DNA of 11,390 nucleotides, taken from contig CAZJJK010000107.1 of assembly GCA_964546285.1 (NCBI GenBank), forward strand, positions 1 through 11,390. The letters are read 5' to 3'. Shown one piece after another: positions 1 to 6,479 of this stretch; the first letter of the stretch is position 1, and each line of letters begins with the position of its first letter. The DNA is from CAZJJK01 sp964546285 (GTDB taxonomy: Bacteria > Spirochaetota > Spirochaetia > Treponematales > Breznakiellaceae). The notes under the pieces are model-generated. The model saw nothing but the letters and a program-made list of their open reading frames with translations, was not told the origin of the DNA and did not search any database. Both the position numbers and the translations under genes were made by a program.

Positions 1-1356
1 GCCTTCTCCCACAGGCATAGGCGCGGCGAACTTACCGCTCTTGCCGGCTTATTTTCCGCCCTTTGCTCAGAGCTGAAAGACTATCAAGAATATGACGATT
101 CAACTCTAGCTCGATTATTGGAAGCTCAACGGCGATCATTCAGTCTACGCCAAGGCCGACGTTCTGGTACGGCGGATCGCTTGTCCCAGATCGCCTCCGC
201 GCCGGCTTTCGCCGCCGAAGCGCTAGGCGCTCTCGTAGACGCGGGTGTCTTGGAGCGAACGATTACGGAGCGTTTTGGCTTAATCCACAAAGCTTATTCG
301 TCAAAGACGGCTCCCAATCCAGCCGCCACTATGGATTCGGCTTTTACCGTTTTTCTCAGGCCTGAAGATGATTTCCCTAAAGCGCTGGCTGTGTCACGGT
401 TTCTTGATTTGCGCGAGGCTGGCGTATTGACGCGTTGGGAGCTTACGCGCGCTTCAGCCCTCAGAGCGTTCAACACCGGGGCTACGCTGGAAGAAACGCT
501 TGACGTTTTAAAAAGCGCATGCGGGAAGGACGCGCCTAATAATGTTATTGGCACTTTACGCGATTGGCGAGAACGTTATGACTCTATCGCGCTATATCGC
601 GGGCTGGTTTTAGCCATGGATGAAAGCCAGCGCCATCTCCTTGATACTCCGGAACTCGCTCTATTGGTTGAACACACTTTCGCCCCAGGCGTTGTTCTAT
701 TGAAAGCCGGCGCCGATGACGCGCTAATTCAAACCCTATCGCGTTTGGGGGCGGATATCGTGGCTTCGCCGCGCCAAGGGAAAACCAAGGCTTTGTCGGA
801 TGCTTATGGCATGAGGTCCCCACAAAGCGCTTTTCCCAGGCTAAACGCTTTATCGGGTTCGGGGGAGTCGGAAGATTTTAAAGCGGTATCGGACGATTCA
901 AGTATTCCGCTGGCGGGAGAAAACGTATCCGCGGAAAAACATGACAGCGCGGCGGTTTCCGAGCGTCTCCGCTCTCTGCGTGAAGCTCTTAGCGCGAAAC
1001 GTTTACCGCGTGATCAATATGATGAATTGAGCGGTAGAATATCACGACGCGTAATCATATCGGAAACCCAACTTACCGGGACTTCAGTACGGTATGAGCG
1101 TTTGGAAGCCGGGGGCTTGGATTATGTCGGCAAAGTACGCGTCGCCGATCAAGCTCTAGCGGCTAACTCTCTTATTGAAGTCCATTGGCGTGGCCCGAAG
1201 GGGGAACCAAAGCGCTTGTTCGGCTTTCTTAAAGCCTTGGATAAACGGGGCGGGGAATTATTCCTTGTAGTTGACGGAAGCGATAGCCGGCGCTACGTTG
1301 TTCCTATGGGAAAAATCGGTTTAATAAAACGATTAAAACGGTCCATCTTTGAATAA
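1..1356 (+). CDS. XPB/Ssl2 helicase N-terminal-like domain protein, 5' end missing
   Basis: The reading frame is open from base 1 to a TAA stop, so the gene starts before the window; a TTG at 118 is an internal codon, with no ribosome binding site before it. 451 residues are visible. Residues about 111-224 (DSAFTVFLRP, LTRWELTRASALRAFNTGAT, APNNVIGTLRDW) match the pattern of the Helicase_C_3 domain seen at the N-terminus of XPB/Ssl2 helicases and in stand-alone bacterial proteins. A Ser/Glu-rich, probably disordered stretch follows at about 260-320. The last 70 residues are beta-rich with a basic end and faintly resemble a WYL-like small barrel. No Walker A, DEAD/DEAH or other helicase motor motif is visible, so the protein may be a non-motor nucleic-acid-binding relative, or the motor may lie upstream. 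Family assignment is by pattern recognition. Biological role is unknown. Confidence 0.7.
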   Translation, partial: AFSHRHRRGELTALAGLFSALCSELKDYQEYDDSTLARLLEAQRRSFSLRQGRRSGTADRLSQIASAPAFAAEALGALVDAGVLERTITERFGLIHKAYSSKTAPNPAATMDSAFTVFLRPEDDFPKALAVSRFLDLREAGVLTRWELTRASALRAFNTGATLEETLDVLKSACGKDAPNNVIGTLRDWRERYDSIALYRGLVLAMDESQRHLLDTPELALLVEHTFAPGVVLLKAGADDALIQTLSRLGADIVASPRQGKTKALSDAYGMRSPQSAFPRLNALSGSGESEDFKAVSDDSSIPLAGENVSAEKHDSAAVSERLRSLREALSAKRLPRDQYDELSGRISRRVIISETQLTGTSVRYERLEAGGLDYVGKVRVADQALAANSLIEVHWRGPKGEPKRLFGFLKALDKRGGELFLVVDGSDSRRYVVPMGKIGLIKRLKRSIFE

Positions 1357-1397
1357 ACCGCCGAATTAGCTATATCGATCCGCACACCCGCGTTAGT

Positions 1398-2159
1398 CTA
1401 AGCGGAACGCCAGGCCAAGCCCGATAAGGCGGAGAAAAGTATAGCCGGCGCGTAAAATAGCCAGATAAAAATCAATACGAACAGCGCCGTATCGCTCCCC
1501 GGATAAGCGTTAAAAACGCCGCCCAGGGCCTCACAGAGATAAAAAGCGATATACCCCGAAAAAATGAGCTGCCTGTTTGTCTTTGGCAGAACCTTCGCCC
1601 ACCAAGCGAGGAGACTTAACCAGAGGGTGAACGCTACGCAATAATTATAGATCAGTCCAGCCCAAAACAAGCCTTGATGGGCCAGAGCGGGGACTAATAA
1701 AACAAATAATACGCTTGCTGGAATAAAAACAACGGCGATAGTCCACCAGGGAAAACCATCGGAATTGAAGCGAGGAGCGCCCTTAATCCAGGGGAAAAGG
1801 CGAATATCCATTATTATGTGAGCCGCCACGAAAAGACAGTACCCTATCACTAAGGCTGTTTTCGCCGAGTTCTTTCCGTCCCACAAAGCGACAAGGAACA
1901 TGCAAATATCGCCAGGAAAAATCAATAAAGAATAGAGCTTGATAAAGCGTGTGTCTTTTGTGTTTAATCCGGCCGCGCCAAGGGTCCACGCTATGAGCGC
2001 CACAAGAAAGGACAGGACAAGTTTAGGCCAGTATGGGTAAAAAATATGAAAGGAGGCGCGAAAAATATAGTTTATCGCGTCCGCGGTAACGAAGGAACCG
2101 GCTAAAGCCAGCATCAAACCAATACAAACCGCTAAATACGTTTTTCTGGTTAGAGTCAT
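1398..2159 (-). CDS. Multi-pass inner membrane protein, YhhN/TMEM86 (lysoplasmalogenase)-like
   Basis: A 253-residue, very hydrophobic protein with about eight predicted membrane helices. Start ATG is supported by an AAGGAG site six bases upstream. The order of landmarks fits the YhhN family: a Lys-headed helix (K46), a Gly-Asp pair in a helix (G83-D84), an aromatic/His helix (FVAAHIIMD, H114), a Tyr-rich helix near 171, and a late helix where the family normally has Ser-Asp but this protein has Cys-Glu (C209-E210). Family members include TMEM86, which hydrolyses the vinyl ether bond of lysoplasmalogens. Whether this divergent member is active cannot be told. It is transcribed away from the adenylate cyclase gene and converges on the helicase-like gene 41 bp away. 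An uncharacterised membrane protein of another family remains possible. Confidence 0.6.
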   Translation of the reverse strand: MTLTRKTYLAVCIGLMLALAGSFVTADAINYIFRASFHIFYPYWPKLVLSFLVALIAWTLGAAGLNTKDTRFIKLYSLLIFPGDICMFLVALWDGKNSAKTALVIGYCLFVAAHIIMDIRLFPWIKGAPRFNSDGFPWWTIAVVFIPASVLFVLLVPALAHQGLFWAGLIYNYCVAFTLWLSLLAWWAKVLPKTNRQLIFSGYIAFYLCEALGGVFNAYPGSDTALFVLIFIWLFYAPAILFSALSGLAWRSA

Positions 2160-2190
2160 CCCGTTCTCCTTTTACGCGTTTTTATTAAAA

Positions 2191-2207
2191 GCGCTTATGC
2201 GAAGCGC
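2191..2207. other. Small inverted repeat in divergent spacer
   Basis: GCGCTT (2191-2196) and AAGCGC (2202-2207) form a perfect 6-bp stem with a 5-base loop. It lies about 30 bp in front of the leftward membrane protein gene. A second perfect palindrome, ATGATATCAT, sits at 2216-2225. Either could be a regulator site or a leader hairpin, but nothing in the sequence identifies a binding protein. Short palindromes of this size also occur by chance. Confidence 0.3.
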
Positions 2208-2244
2208 GGTAAGCTATGATATCATGAATCGCTGACGATTTTCG

Positions 2245-2250
2245 TATAAT
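2245..2250 (+). promoter_or_regulatory. Probable -10 element for the adenylate cyclase gene
   Basis: A perfect TATAAT hexamer lies 54 bp before the cyclase start codon, which would give a leader of about 47 bases. No convincing -35 hexamer is found 16-18 bp upstream and there is no TGn extension, so the promoter may be weak or activator-dependent. The palindrome at 2216-2225 covers the place where an activator or the -35 contact would fall. Confidence 0.45.
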
Positions 2251-2303
2251 TGAATCGCGGCGCGCCAATAATTTCATGAAAAAGTTGATACGGAGGAATA
2301 TTC

Positions 2304-4403
2304 TTGACTGCCCAATCAGCACTTCGCGCGCTTTTTGCCTGTTTTCTCTTCGCGTGCGCGTCTTTTTCTATGGCGCTGACGCGGGTGGATAGATTGGATC
2401 TTGTCTACGCTGTTGATGATTTACGAATATTTCGCGGTCCCCACGACCCAGGCTCCAAGACGACGGGCACCTTGGATGGCTTTGCCCCGCTGGGCAAAGG
2501 GCCGCAGCCGGGAGCCCTCCAAACGTCCGGCGAGATGTTTACGATCCGCGCTTCCTTCATGGTGGGTAGAAAAACGCTGGAATCTGGCGAGCCCTTGGCC
2601 TGTTCCGTGGGGCCTAGCGATTTCGCCTATGTGCTTTATGTAAATGGCCGCTCTTTAGGGGAGGTTGGCAATTTACGAGGCGGCAACCTAATCTCGTATA
2701 CGACCACCATGTTCTATATCCCTTTAGACCTGCTTAATCCGAATAGTATTCCAAACGATATCGCCATCGAAATAATCGCCGAGTTAGCGGATTGGCAAAT
2801 GGACCGCTTATTGGTTGGCGGTTTTGACAGCATTTCTAGAACAACCTTTTGGCGTAATTTTTTAGGGCATAACTTAGTTCTTGGTTCGGCTGTTTTAGCC
2901 TTGGTTTTCTCCATTTTCTTTCTGTTTATGTTCAAAGCCAGAAAATGGAGCGAACGCGCGTATCTATATTTCGCGGCGGCCTGCGTTCTATATTTTATCT
3001 CGTATCTTAGTATGGTTTTTGACTCTTATGCCGAAGCTGAGTTGCTATTGGAAACTCTGTCAAAAATGGCCTTCCCGCTATTATTGAGCATGATACTCAT
3101 TTTAACCCTCACAATTACGCGGGTTGGCTGTGATCTACCCTGGCTGCGCGCTGTCATATTCCTTTTCGGTTTACCCGCTTCCCTCCTTATCGCCATTCAG
3201 GGCAATTTGGACGCCATGCTGGATGTGTTTAATGTGATAACCGCGATCTATACGCCCTTGCTTCTTTTTCCAGGCGCGGCGGTATTGATCGTTTCCTTGG
3301 TCCGAGGCCGAGCTGGCCATGTATTCGCGTATGTCGGTGGATACTTCTGTATTCTCGTATGCAGCGCCCATGATGTGTATTTCTCATTATCCGGTGGGGT
3401 CAAGCCCTTTGTTTGGTTAACGCCGTATGGCTGTTTTGCCTTTCTCCTCTTTTCCATCATTATTCTCTTTATGGAGCAGACCGAACTTTACACCTCATCC
3501 TTACGTGTCGCCTCTGAACTGCGGGAGGCTCACGCTAAGCTGGAAGGAGTAAATCGAGCTTACCGAAAATTTGTTCCGCTAGAATTTTTAACCCTGCTTA
3601 AAAAAAACGATATCATCGATGTCAAGCTGGGAGACCAAATATCTAAAGAGCTTACCGTAATGTTTTCTGATATTCGCTCCTTCACCACTATTTCGGAAGG
3701 GATGTCGGCGGAAGAAACTTTTCATTTCCTAAACAGCTATCTATCCTGCATCAGTCCGATAATCCGTCGTCATAATGGTTTTATAGATAAATACATAGGC
3801 GATGGTATCATGGCCTTATTCCCCGCTACCGCGGACTCGGCGCTGGAGGCGGCCATCGGTATGCGGCGGGAACTAGGGGAATTTAACCGTAATCGCTTTG
3901 GCCAGAGCGTCGCTTGTCTTGAGATCGGCATAGGCATCAATTCAGGTAATTTGATACTTGGGACCATCGGCGAAAGCGAGCGGATGGAGGGTACCGTGAT
4001 CAGCGACGCGGTTAATTTAGCCTCGCGTCTGGAAAGCTTAACCAAACTGTTCGGTAGTCCAATTATCGTTTCGGAATCAACTTTGGCTGTCACCTCCGGC
4101 CATTACCCAAGCCGCTTTTTAGGCAGGGTGAAGGTCCCTGGGAAACGTAATCCTATCGATATTCATGAAATTATAGACGCTAGCGATAGCGGTGCGGGAG
4201 CGGTCAAGCTAGCGTCTATGAAAGCGTTTAACCGCGCGGTTAAGGCCTTCTACGATAGAGACTTAGAAGCCGCTAGAATAGAATTTGGGGCCTTGGTTCG
4301 CGAATTTCCGGAAGACTCGGCGGCGGCCTATTATTTACGGCGCTGCGCCGCCGCTGGCGCCAAGGATCACTGGGAGGGCGTGGAAATTGTCGGGATGGAT
4401 TAG
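2304..4403 (+). CDS. 7TM sensor-linked class III (IIIb-type) adenylate cyclase
   Basis: This 699-residue membrane enzyme should convert ATP to cyclic AMP in the cytoplasm in response to an extracytoplasmic signal. The TTG start is set by GGAGGA six bases upstream. Domains in order: signal peptide (1-25); beta-rich extracytoplasmic sensor (about 30-180, with LYVNGRSLGEVGNL, galactose-binding-like); seven membrane helices (about 188-391, 7TMR-DISM type); helical, probably coiled-coil linker (about 395-425); cyclase domain (about 445-625). Metal ligands are D456 (FSDIRSFT) and D500 (YIGDGIMALF). The base-selecting pair is K496 and T564, the class IIIb pattern that indicates ATP rather than GTP, and N571 and R575 complete the catalytic set, so the enzyme looks active. 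The tail (635-699) is helical and TPR-like. Class IIIb cyclases are often bicarbonate-responsive. The sensor ligand is unknown. Confidence 0.88.
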   Translation: MTAQSALRALFACFLFACASFSMALTRVDRLDLVYAVDDLRIFRGPHDPGSKTTGTLDGFAPLGKGPQPGALQTSGEMFTIRASFMVGRKTLESGEPLACSVGPSDFAYVLYVNGRSLGEVGNLRGGNLISYTTTMFYIPLDLLNPNSIPNDIAIEIIAELADWQMDRLLVGGFDSISRTTFWRNFLGHNLVLGSAVLALVFSIFFLFMFKARKWSERAYLYFAAACVLYFISYLSMVFDSYAEAELLLETLSKMAFPLLLSMILILTLTITRVGCDLPWLRAVIFLFGLPASLLIAIQGNLDAMLDVFNVITAIYTPLLLFPGAAVLIVSLVRGRAGHVFAYVGGYFCILVCSAHDVYFSLSGGVKPFVWLTPYGCFAFLLFSIIILFMEQTELYTSSLRVASELREAHAKLEGVNRAYRKFVPLEFLTLLKKNDIIDVKLGDQISKELTVMFSDIRSFTTISEGMSAEETFHFLNSYLSCISPIIRRHNGFIDKYIGDGIMALFPATADSALEAAIGMRRELGEFNRNRFGQSVACLEIGIGINSGNLILGTIGESERMEGTVISDAVNLASRLESLTKLFGSPIIVSESTLAVTSGHYPSRFLGRVKVPGKRNPIDIHEIIDASDSGAGAVKLASMKAFNRAVKAFYDRDLEAARIEFGALVREFPEDSAAAYYLRRCAAAGAKDHWEGVEIVGMD

Positions 4404-4501
4404 CCTAGCCCTGAGCGTCGCGATCATGGTTTTACGTAGAAACAAGCAAAAGCAAAGCTTTATGGCGCTTGTCACCTCTCGCCAGCCTCATCCAGTAAGC
4501 G

Positions 4502-4507
4502 TATAAT
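4502..4507 (+). promoter_or_regulatory. Probable -10 element for the NYN-LOTUS gene
   Basis: A perfect TATAAT hexamer lies about 95 bp before the chosen start codon. As at the cyclase promoter, no good -35 hexamer is found at 16-18 bp; a TTGTCA at 4469-4474 is 27 bp away and too far. The predicted leader of nearly 90 bases contains the inverted repeat at 4516-4542. Confidence 0.4.
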
Positions 4508-4515
4508 GAATACCA

Positions 4516-4542
4516 GGGGAAGGGACTCTCGCGTTCTTCCCC
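4516..4542 (+). other. Leader hairpin ahead of the NYN-LOTUS gene, or weak terminator of the cyclase gene
   Basis: GGGGAAG (4516-4522) and CTTCCCC (4536-4542) form a perfect 7-bp stem with a 13-base loop. It begins within a few bases of the transcription start predicted from the TATAAT at 4502, so it could cap the 5' end of the NYN mRNA. It is followed by CC and a pyrimidine stretch rather than a T run, which makes a strong intrinsic terminator unlikely. This stretch otherwise holds no gene. Confidence 0.35.
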
Positions 4543-4593
4543 CCTTCTTGTCGCTGTTCGCGCGGCGGAAGGAACCTAAACCAAGTTACGCGT

Positions 4594-4599
4594 GAGGTG
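4594..4599 (+). promoter_or_regulatory. Ribosome binding site that fixes the NYN-LOTUS start
   Basis: GAGGTG complements the 16S tail. It sits correctly spaced before the ATG at 4603 and overlaps the in-frame GTG at 4597, which therefore cannot be the start. No other Shine-Dalgarno sequence precedes that GTG. Confidence 0.6.
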
Positions 4600-4602
4600 C
4601 CC

Positions 4603-5376
4603 ATGCCCTTATTGCCATTTTCAGCCGCGCCGACTAGCGGAGACCAGGCAAAATTGGCGGTTTTGATTGATGCCGACAATACCCAACCCGCCATCGTTGA
4701 CGGTTTATTAAATGAGGTCGCCAATTATGGCGTTTCAAGCGTAAAAAGGATCTATGGCGACTGGACCAGTACCAATTTACGTTCTTGGAAAGAGAAGCTT
4801 CTTGAATCGGCGATACAGCCCATTCAGCAGTTTTCATATACCTCAGGCAAGAACGCGACCGACAGCGCCATGATTATAGACGCGATGGATCTCCTATATA
4901 CCGAACGCTTGGACGGTTTTTGCATTGTTTCCAGCGATTCGGATTTTACCAGGCTCGCGGCGCGTTTGCGTGAATCAGGCAAAACGGTCTATGGCTTCGG
5001 CGAGAAAAAAACGCCTAAAGCCTTTGTCGCCGCTTGTGACAAGTTTATTTATACGGAAATCCTTAGGGCTGAGCCTGAGGAGGATGAGCCTAAAAACCCG
5101 CCCAAATCGCCGCGCGAATTCAAAATGGATCGTCGCTTGCTCGCCTTGTTGCGCAACGCGGTAGAGGATGTCGCCGACGAATCCGGGTGGGCTTATTTAG
5201 GGGCTATCGGTCAAAATATCACCAATCGTTCATCGGAATTCGATCCTCGGAATTATGGCTTTAAGAAATTGGGCGATTTATTCCGTGCCCTCAGCCAGTT
5301 TGAAACCGATGAGCGAACACAAGAAAACGGACCAGGCCGACAAGTGTATGTCCGGTGGAAACGAAAAATACGATAA
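4603..5376 (+). CDS. NYN domain (PIN-like ribonuclease) protein with C-terminal LOTUS/OST-HTH domain
   Basis: A 257-residue soluble protein. Residues about 15-145 form a NYN domain, a PIN-like metal-dependent nuclease fold. Its acidic site residues are all present: D23 and D25 (LIDADN), D87 (ATDSAMIIDAMD), and D112 and D114 (SSDSDFTRL). An acidic, proline-rich linker (about 150-170) leads to a LOTUS/OST-HTH domain at about 173-250 (MDRRLLALLRNAV, DESGWAYLGAIGQNI, NYGFKKLGDLF), which binds RNA in related proteins. The fusion is the widespread bacterial LabA/DUF88-like type; length is typical. It probably acts on RNA in the cytoplasm, but a specific target cannot be read from the sequence. It appears to be a single-gene unit between the cyclase and a convergent acyltransferase gene. 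Confidence 0.88.
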   Translation: MPLLPFSAAPTSGDQAKLAVLIDADNTQPAIVDGLLNEVANYGVSSVKRIYGDWTSTNLRSWKEKLLESAIQPIQQFSYTSGKNATDSAMIIDAMDLLYTERLDGFCIVSSDSDFTRLAARLRESGKTVYGFGEKKTPKAFVAACDKFIYTEILRAEPEEDEPKNPPKSPREFKMDRRLLALLRNAVEDVADESGWAYLGAIGQNITNRSSEFDPRNYGFKKLGDLFRALSQFETDERTQENGPGRQVYVRWKRKIR

Positions 5377-5390
5377 AGTGGATCGTTTTT
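5364..5390. terminator. Possible bidirectional terminator between convergent genes
   Basis: The short stem CGAT (5371-5374) / ATCG (5382-5385) is extended by A-T pairs on the outside (5366-5370 with 5386-5390, one T-T mismatch), giving an A-rich left flank and a T run at right. Read from either strand, it is a hairpin ending in a T-rich tract. It covers the stop codon of the NYN gene (5374-5376) and reaches that of the acyltransferase (5389-5391). The stem is GC-poor, so efficiency is doubtful. Confidence 0.35.
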
Positions 5391-6288
5391 AGGCGTTTTT
5401 CACCGAGTCGCTACGGTTTGTCGTTTGGCGTTTTTTCTCCGCCTCTCTGTGCATCGCTTCCAGCTGAGCCATTATGTCGTCAGCTACCGCTTGTTTCTTG
5501 TCTTCGTTTTCGCTTGTCGCATTCCGCGCCCTGTCGCGAAAGGCGGAACAGGGAAGCGCTTCGCCAACGGTAAAAACCACCTTGTCCGGACAAACCGTAT
5601 CTTCAGCCATATCGCCTCGTTGGATACGCAATACGCTCCCGTTAACAGCGATCAGACAAAGGTAGTCAAAGGTCTTGATATAGGAATCTATTTCCCTAAC
5701 GCCCTTTTTGCTTTCTGGGTCCCAGGGTCTAAAGCGGGTACCGGAAGGGAAAACAAGCACCGGTTTCCCCCTCTTTTTGATATCATTAAGCGTCTTCATG
5801 GCCGCCCGGTTAATGGCGTTGCTGCGCGATATTTCCGCTCTGTCTTTTTCCGGATCCAGCCCTTTGAGCGAACGGCTGGGGTAGATGACAATACGCGAAT
5901 ACGCTTCCGTAAAAGCCGCGACGACAGGATTGTCTTGGTTCAGCTTAAGACCGGCGATGGCCACAATATCATCGGCCAGCGCGCTTCCGGAAGGCAGATC
6001 TCGTCGAATTAGGTAATTGAAAACGGGGAGATCGAAATTGCTGTAATGCTCCAAAAGAAGAAGACAAGACGCGCCGTCGCGCGCTTTGGCGTAGAGTTCC
6101 ACAAGGTGATCCGCGCCGTCTATACCGGAACCTTCCAACAGAAGTTCATCTATCATGCTGTCTATATAAGGGCGAATATCCTTGTTCGCTTCCTGGTAGA
6201 CATTGGCGTCCGTAACGACCGTTCCATATTTCATGTGGCCCATCATTTTCCGGATTCGGTCATGATATTTAGCGTTAATTCTATTCAC
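5389..6288 (-). CDS. Glycerolipid acyltransferase, PlsC/GPAT superfamily
   Basis: A 299-residue protein with no membrane helix, likely acting at the cytoplasmic membrane face to transfer an acyl chain to glycerol-3-phosphate or lysophosphatidate. Motif I, the catalytic His and Asp, is present as HYSNFD (H81, D86, the HX4D pattern). Motif III is FPSGTR (180-185) where PlsC enzymes usually have FPEGTR; the Ser and the following FRPWDP recall the PSGGRDRP of plastid-type glycerol-3-phosphate acyltransferases. Motif IV may be LCLIAVNG (210-217). The N-terminal 70 residues are helical, as in GPATs with an N-terminal helix bundle. The C-terminus is charged and helical. The GTG start is supported by GGAGG six bases before it and a promoter just upstream. 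Substrate position (sn-1 or sn-2) is uncertain. Confidence 0.75.
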   Translation of the reverse strand: MNRINAKYHDRIRKMMGHMKYGTVVTDANVYQEANKDIRPYIDSMIDELLLEGSGIDGADHLVELYAKARDGASCLLLLEHYSNFDLPVFNYLIRRDLPSGSALADDIVAIAGLKLNQDNPVVAAFTEAYSRIVIYPSRSLKGLDPEKDRAEISRSNAINRAAMKTLNDIKKRGKPVLVFPSGTRFRPWDPESKKGVREIDSYIKTFDYLCLIAVNGSVLRIQRGDMAEDTVCPDKVVFTVGEALPCSAFRDRARNATSENEDKKQAVADDIMAQLEAMHREAEKKRQTTNRSDSVKNA

Positions 6289-6306
6289 GCGAGGCCTCCA
6301 GCGGCG

Positions 6307-6335
6307 AGTATACTCTCAAGGCCCGCGAGGGTCAA
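6307..6335 (-). promoter_or_regulatory. Sigma70-type promoter for the acyltransferase gene
   Basis: On the minus strand, TTGACC (6335-6330) and TATACT (6312-6307) are separated by exactly 17 bp, each matching five of six consensus bases. The expected start of transcription is near 6300, only about 12 bases before the GTG, so the ribosome binding site would be at the very 5' end of the mRNA. Confidence 0.65.
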
Positions 6336-6421
6336 TTAAGACAGAATGTAGAGTAATGTCAGATCAGGAATAAGGTATATAACGATTATCGTATATTCGT
6401 TGAGAAAAAGCCGCCTTTCTG

Positions 6422-6450
6422 TTGCAAAATCGGTTTAATCGATATATAAA
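6422..6450 (+). promoter_or_regulatory. Sigma70-type promoter for the opp operon
   Basis: TTGCAA (6422-6427) and TATAAA (6445-6450) are separated by 17 bp, matching four and five of six consensus bases. Transcription would begin near 6457, giving a leader of about 23 bases that contains the strong AGGAGG site (6470-6475) of oppA. The surrounding region is AT-rich, as expected for an active promoter. Confidence 0.6.
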
Positions 6451-6479
6451 AAAACAATCGCTCGTAGAGAGGAGGACCT

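Noticed and set aside
1388..1405. Bulged inverted repeat at the junction of the first two genes (CCGC-G-TTA / TAA-GCGG)
   Set aside because: Short, bulged and without a T tract on either strand, so I do not call a terminator.
2340..2360. Lipobox-like LFAC near residues 15-18 of the adenylate cyclase
   Set aside because: Phe at -2 fits the lipobox poorly, and a signal peptidase I site after SMA (residue 24) is available, so lipidation is not claimed.
4469..4507. TTGTCA paired with TATAAT as a full promoter for the NYN gene
   Set aside because: The spacing is 27 bp, far beyond the 16-18 bp that sigma70-type polymerase accepts.
5425..6012. Long plus-strand frame (195 codons) opposite the acyltransferase gene
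   Set aside because: It is the antisense shadow of a gene with clear motifs, promoter and ribosome binding site, and its translation shows no recognisable domain.
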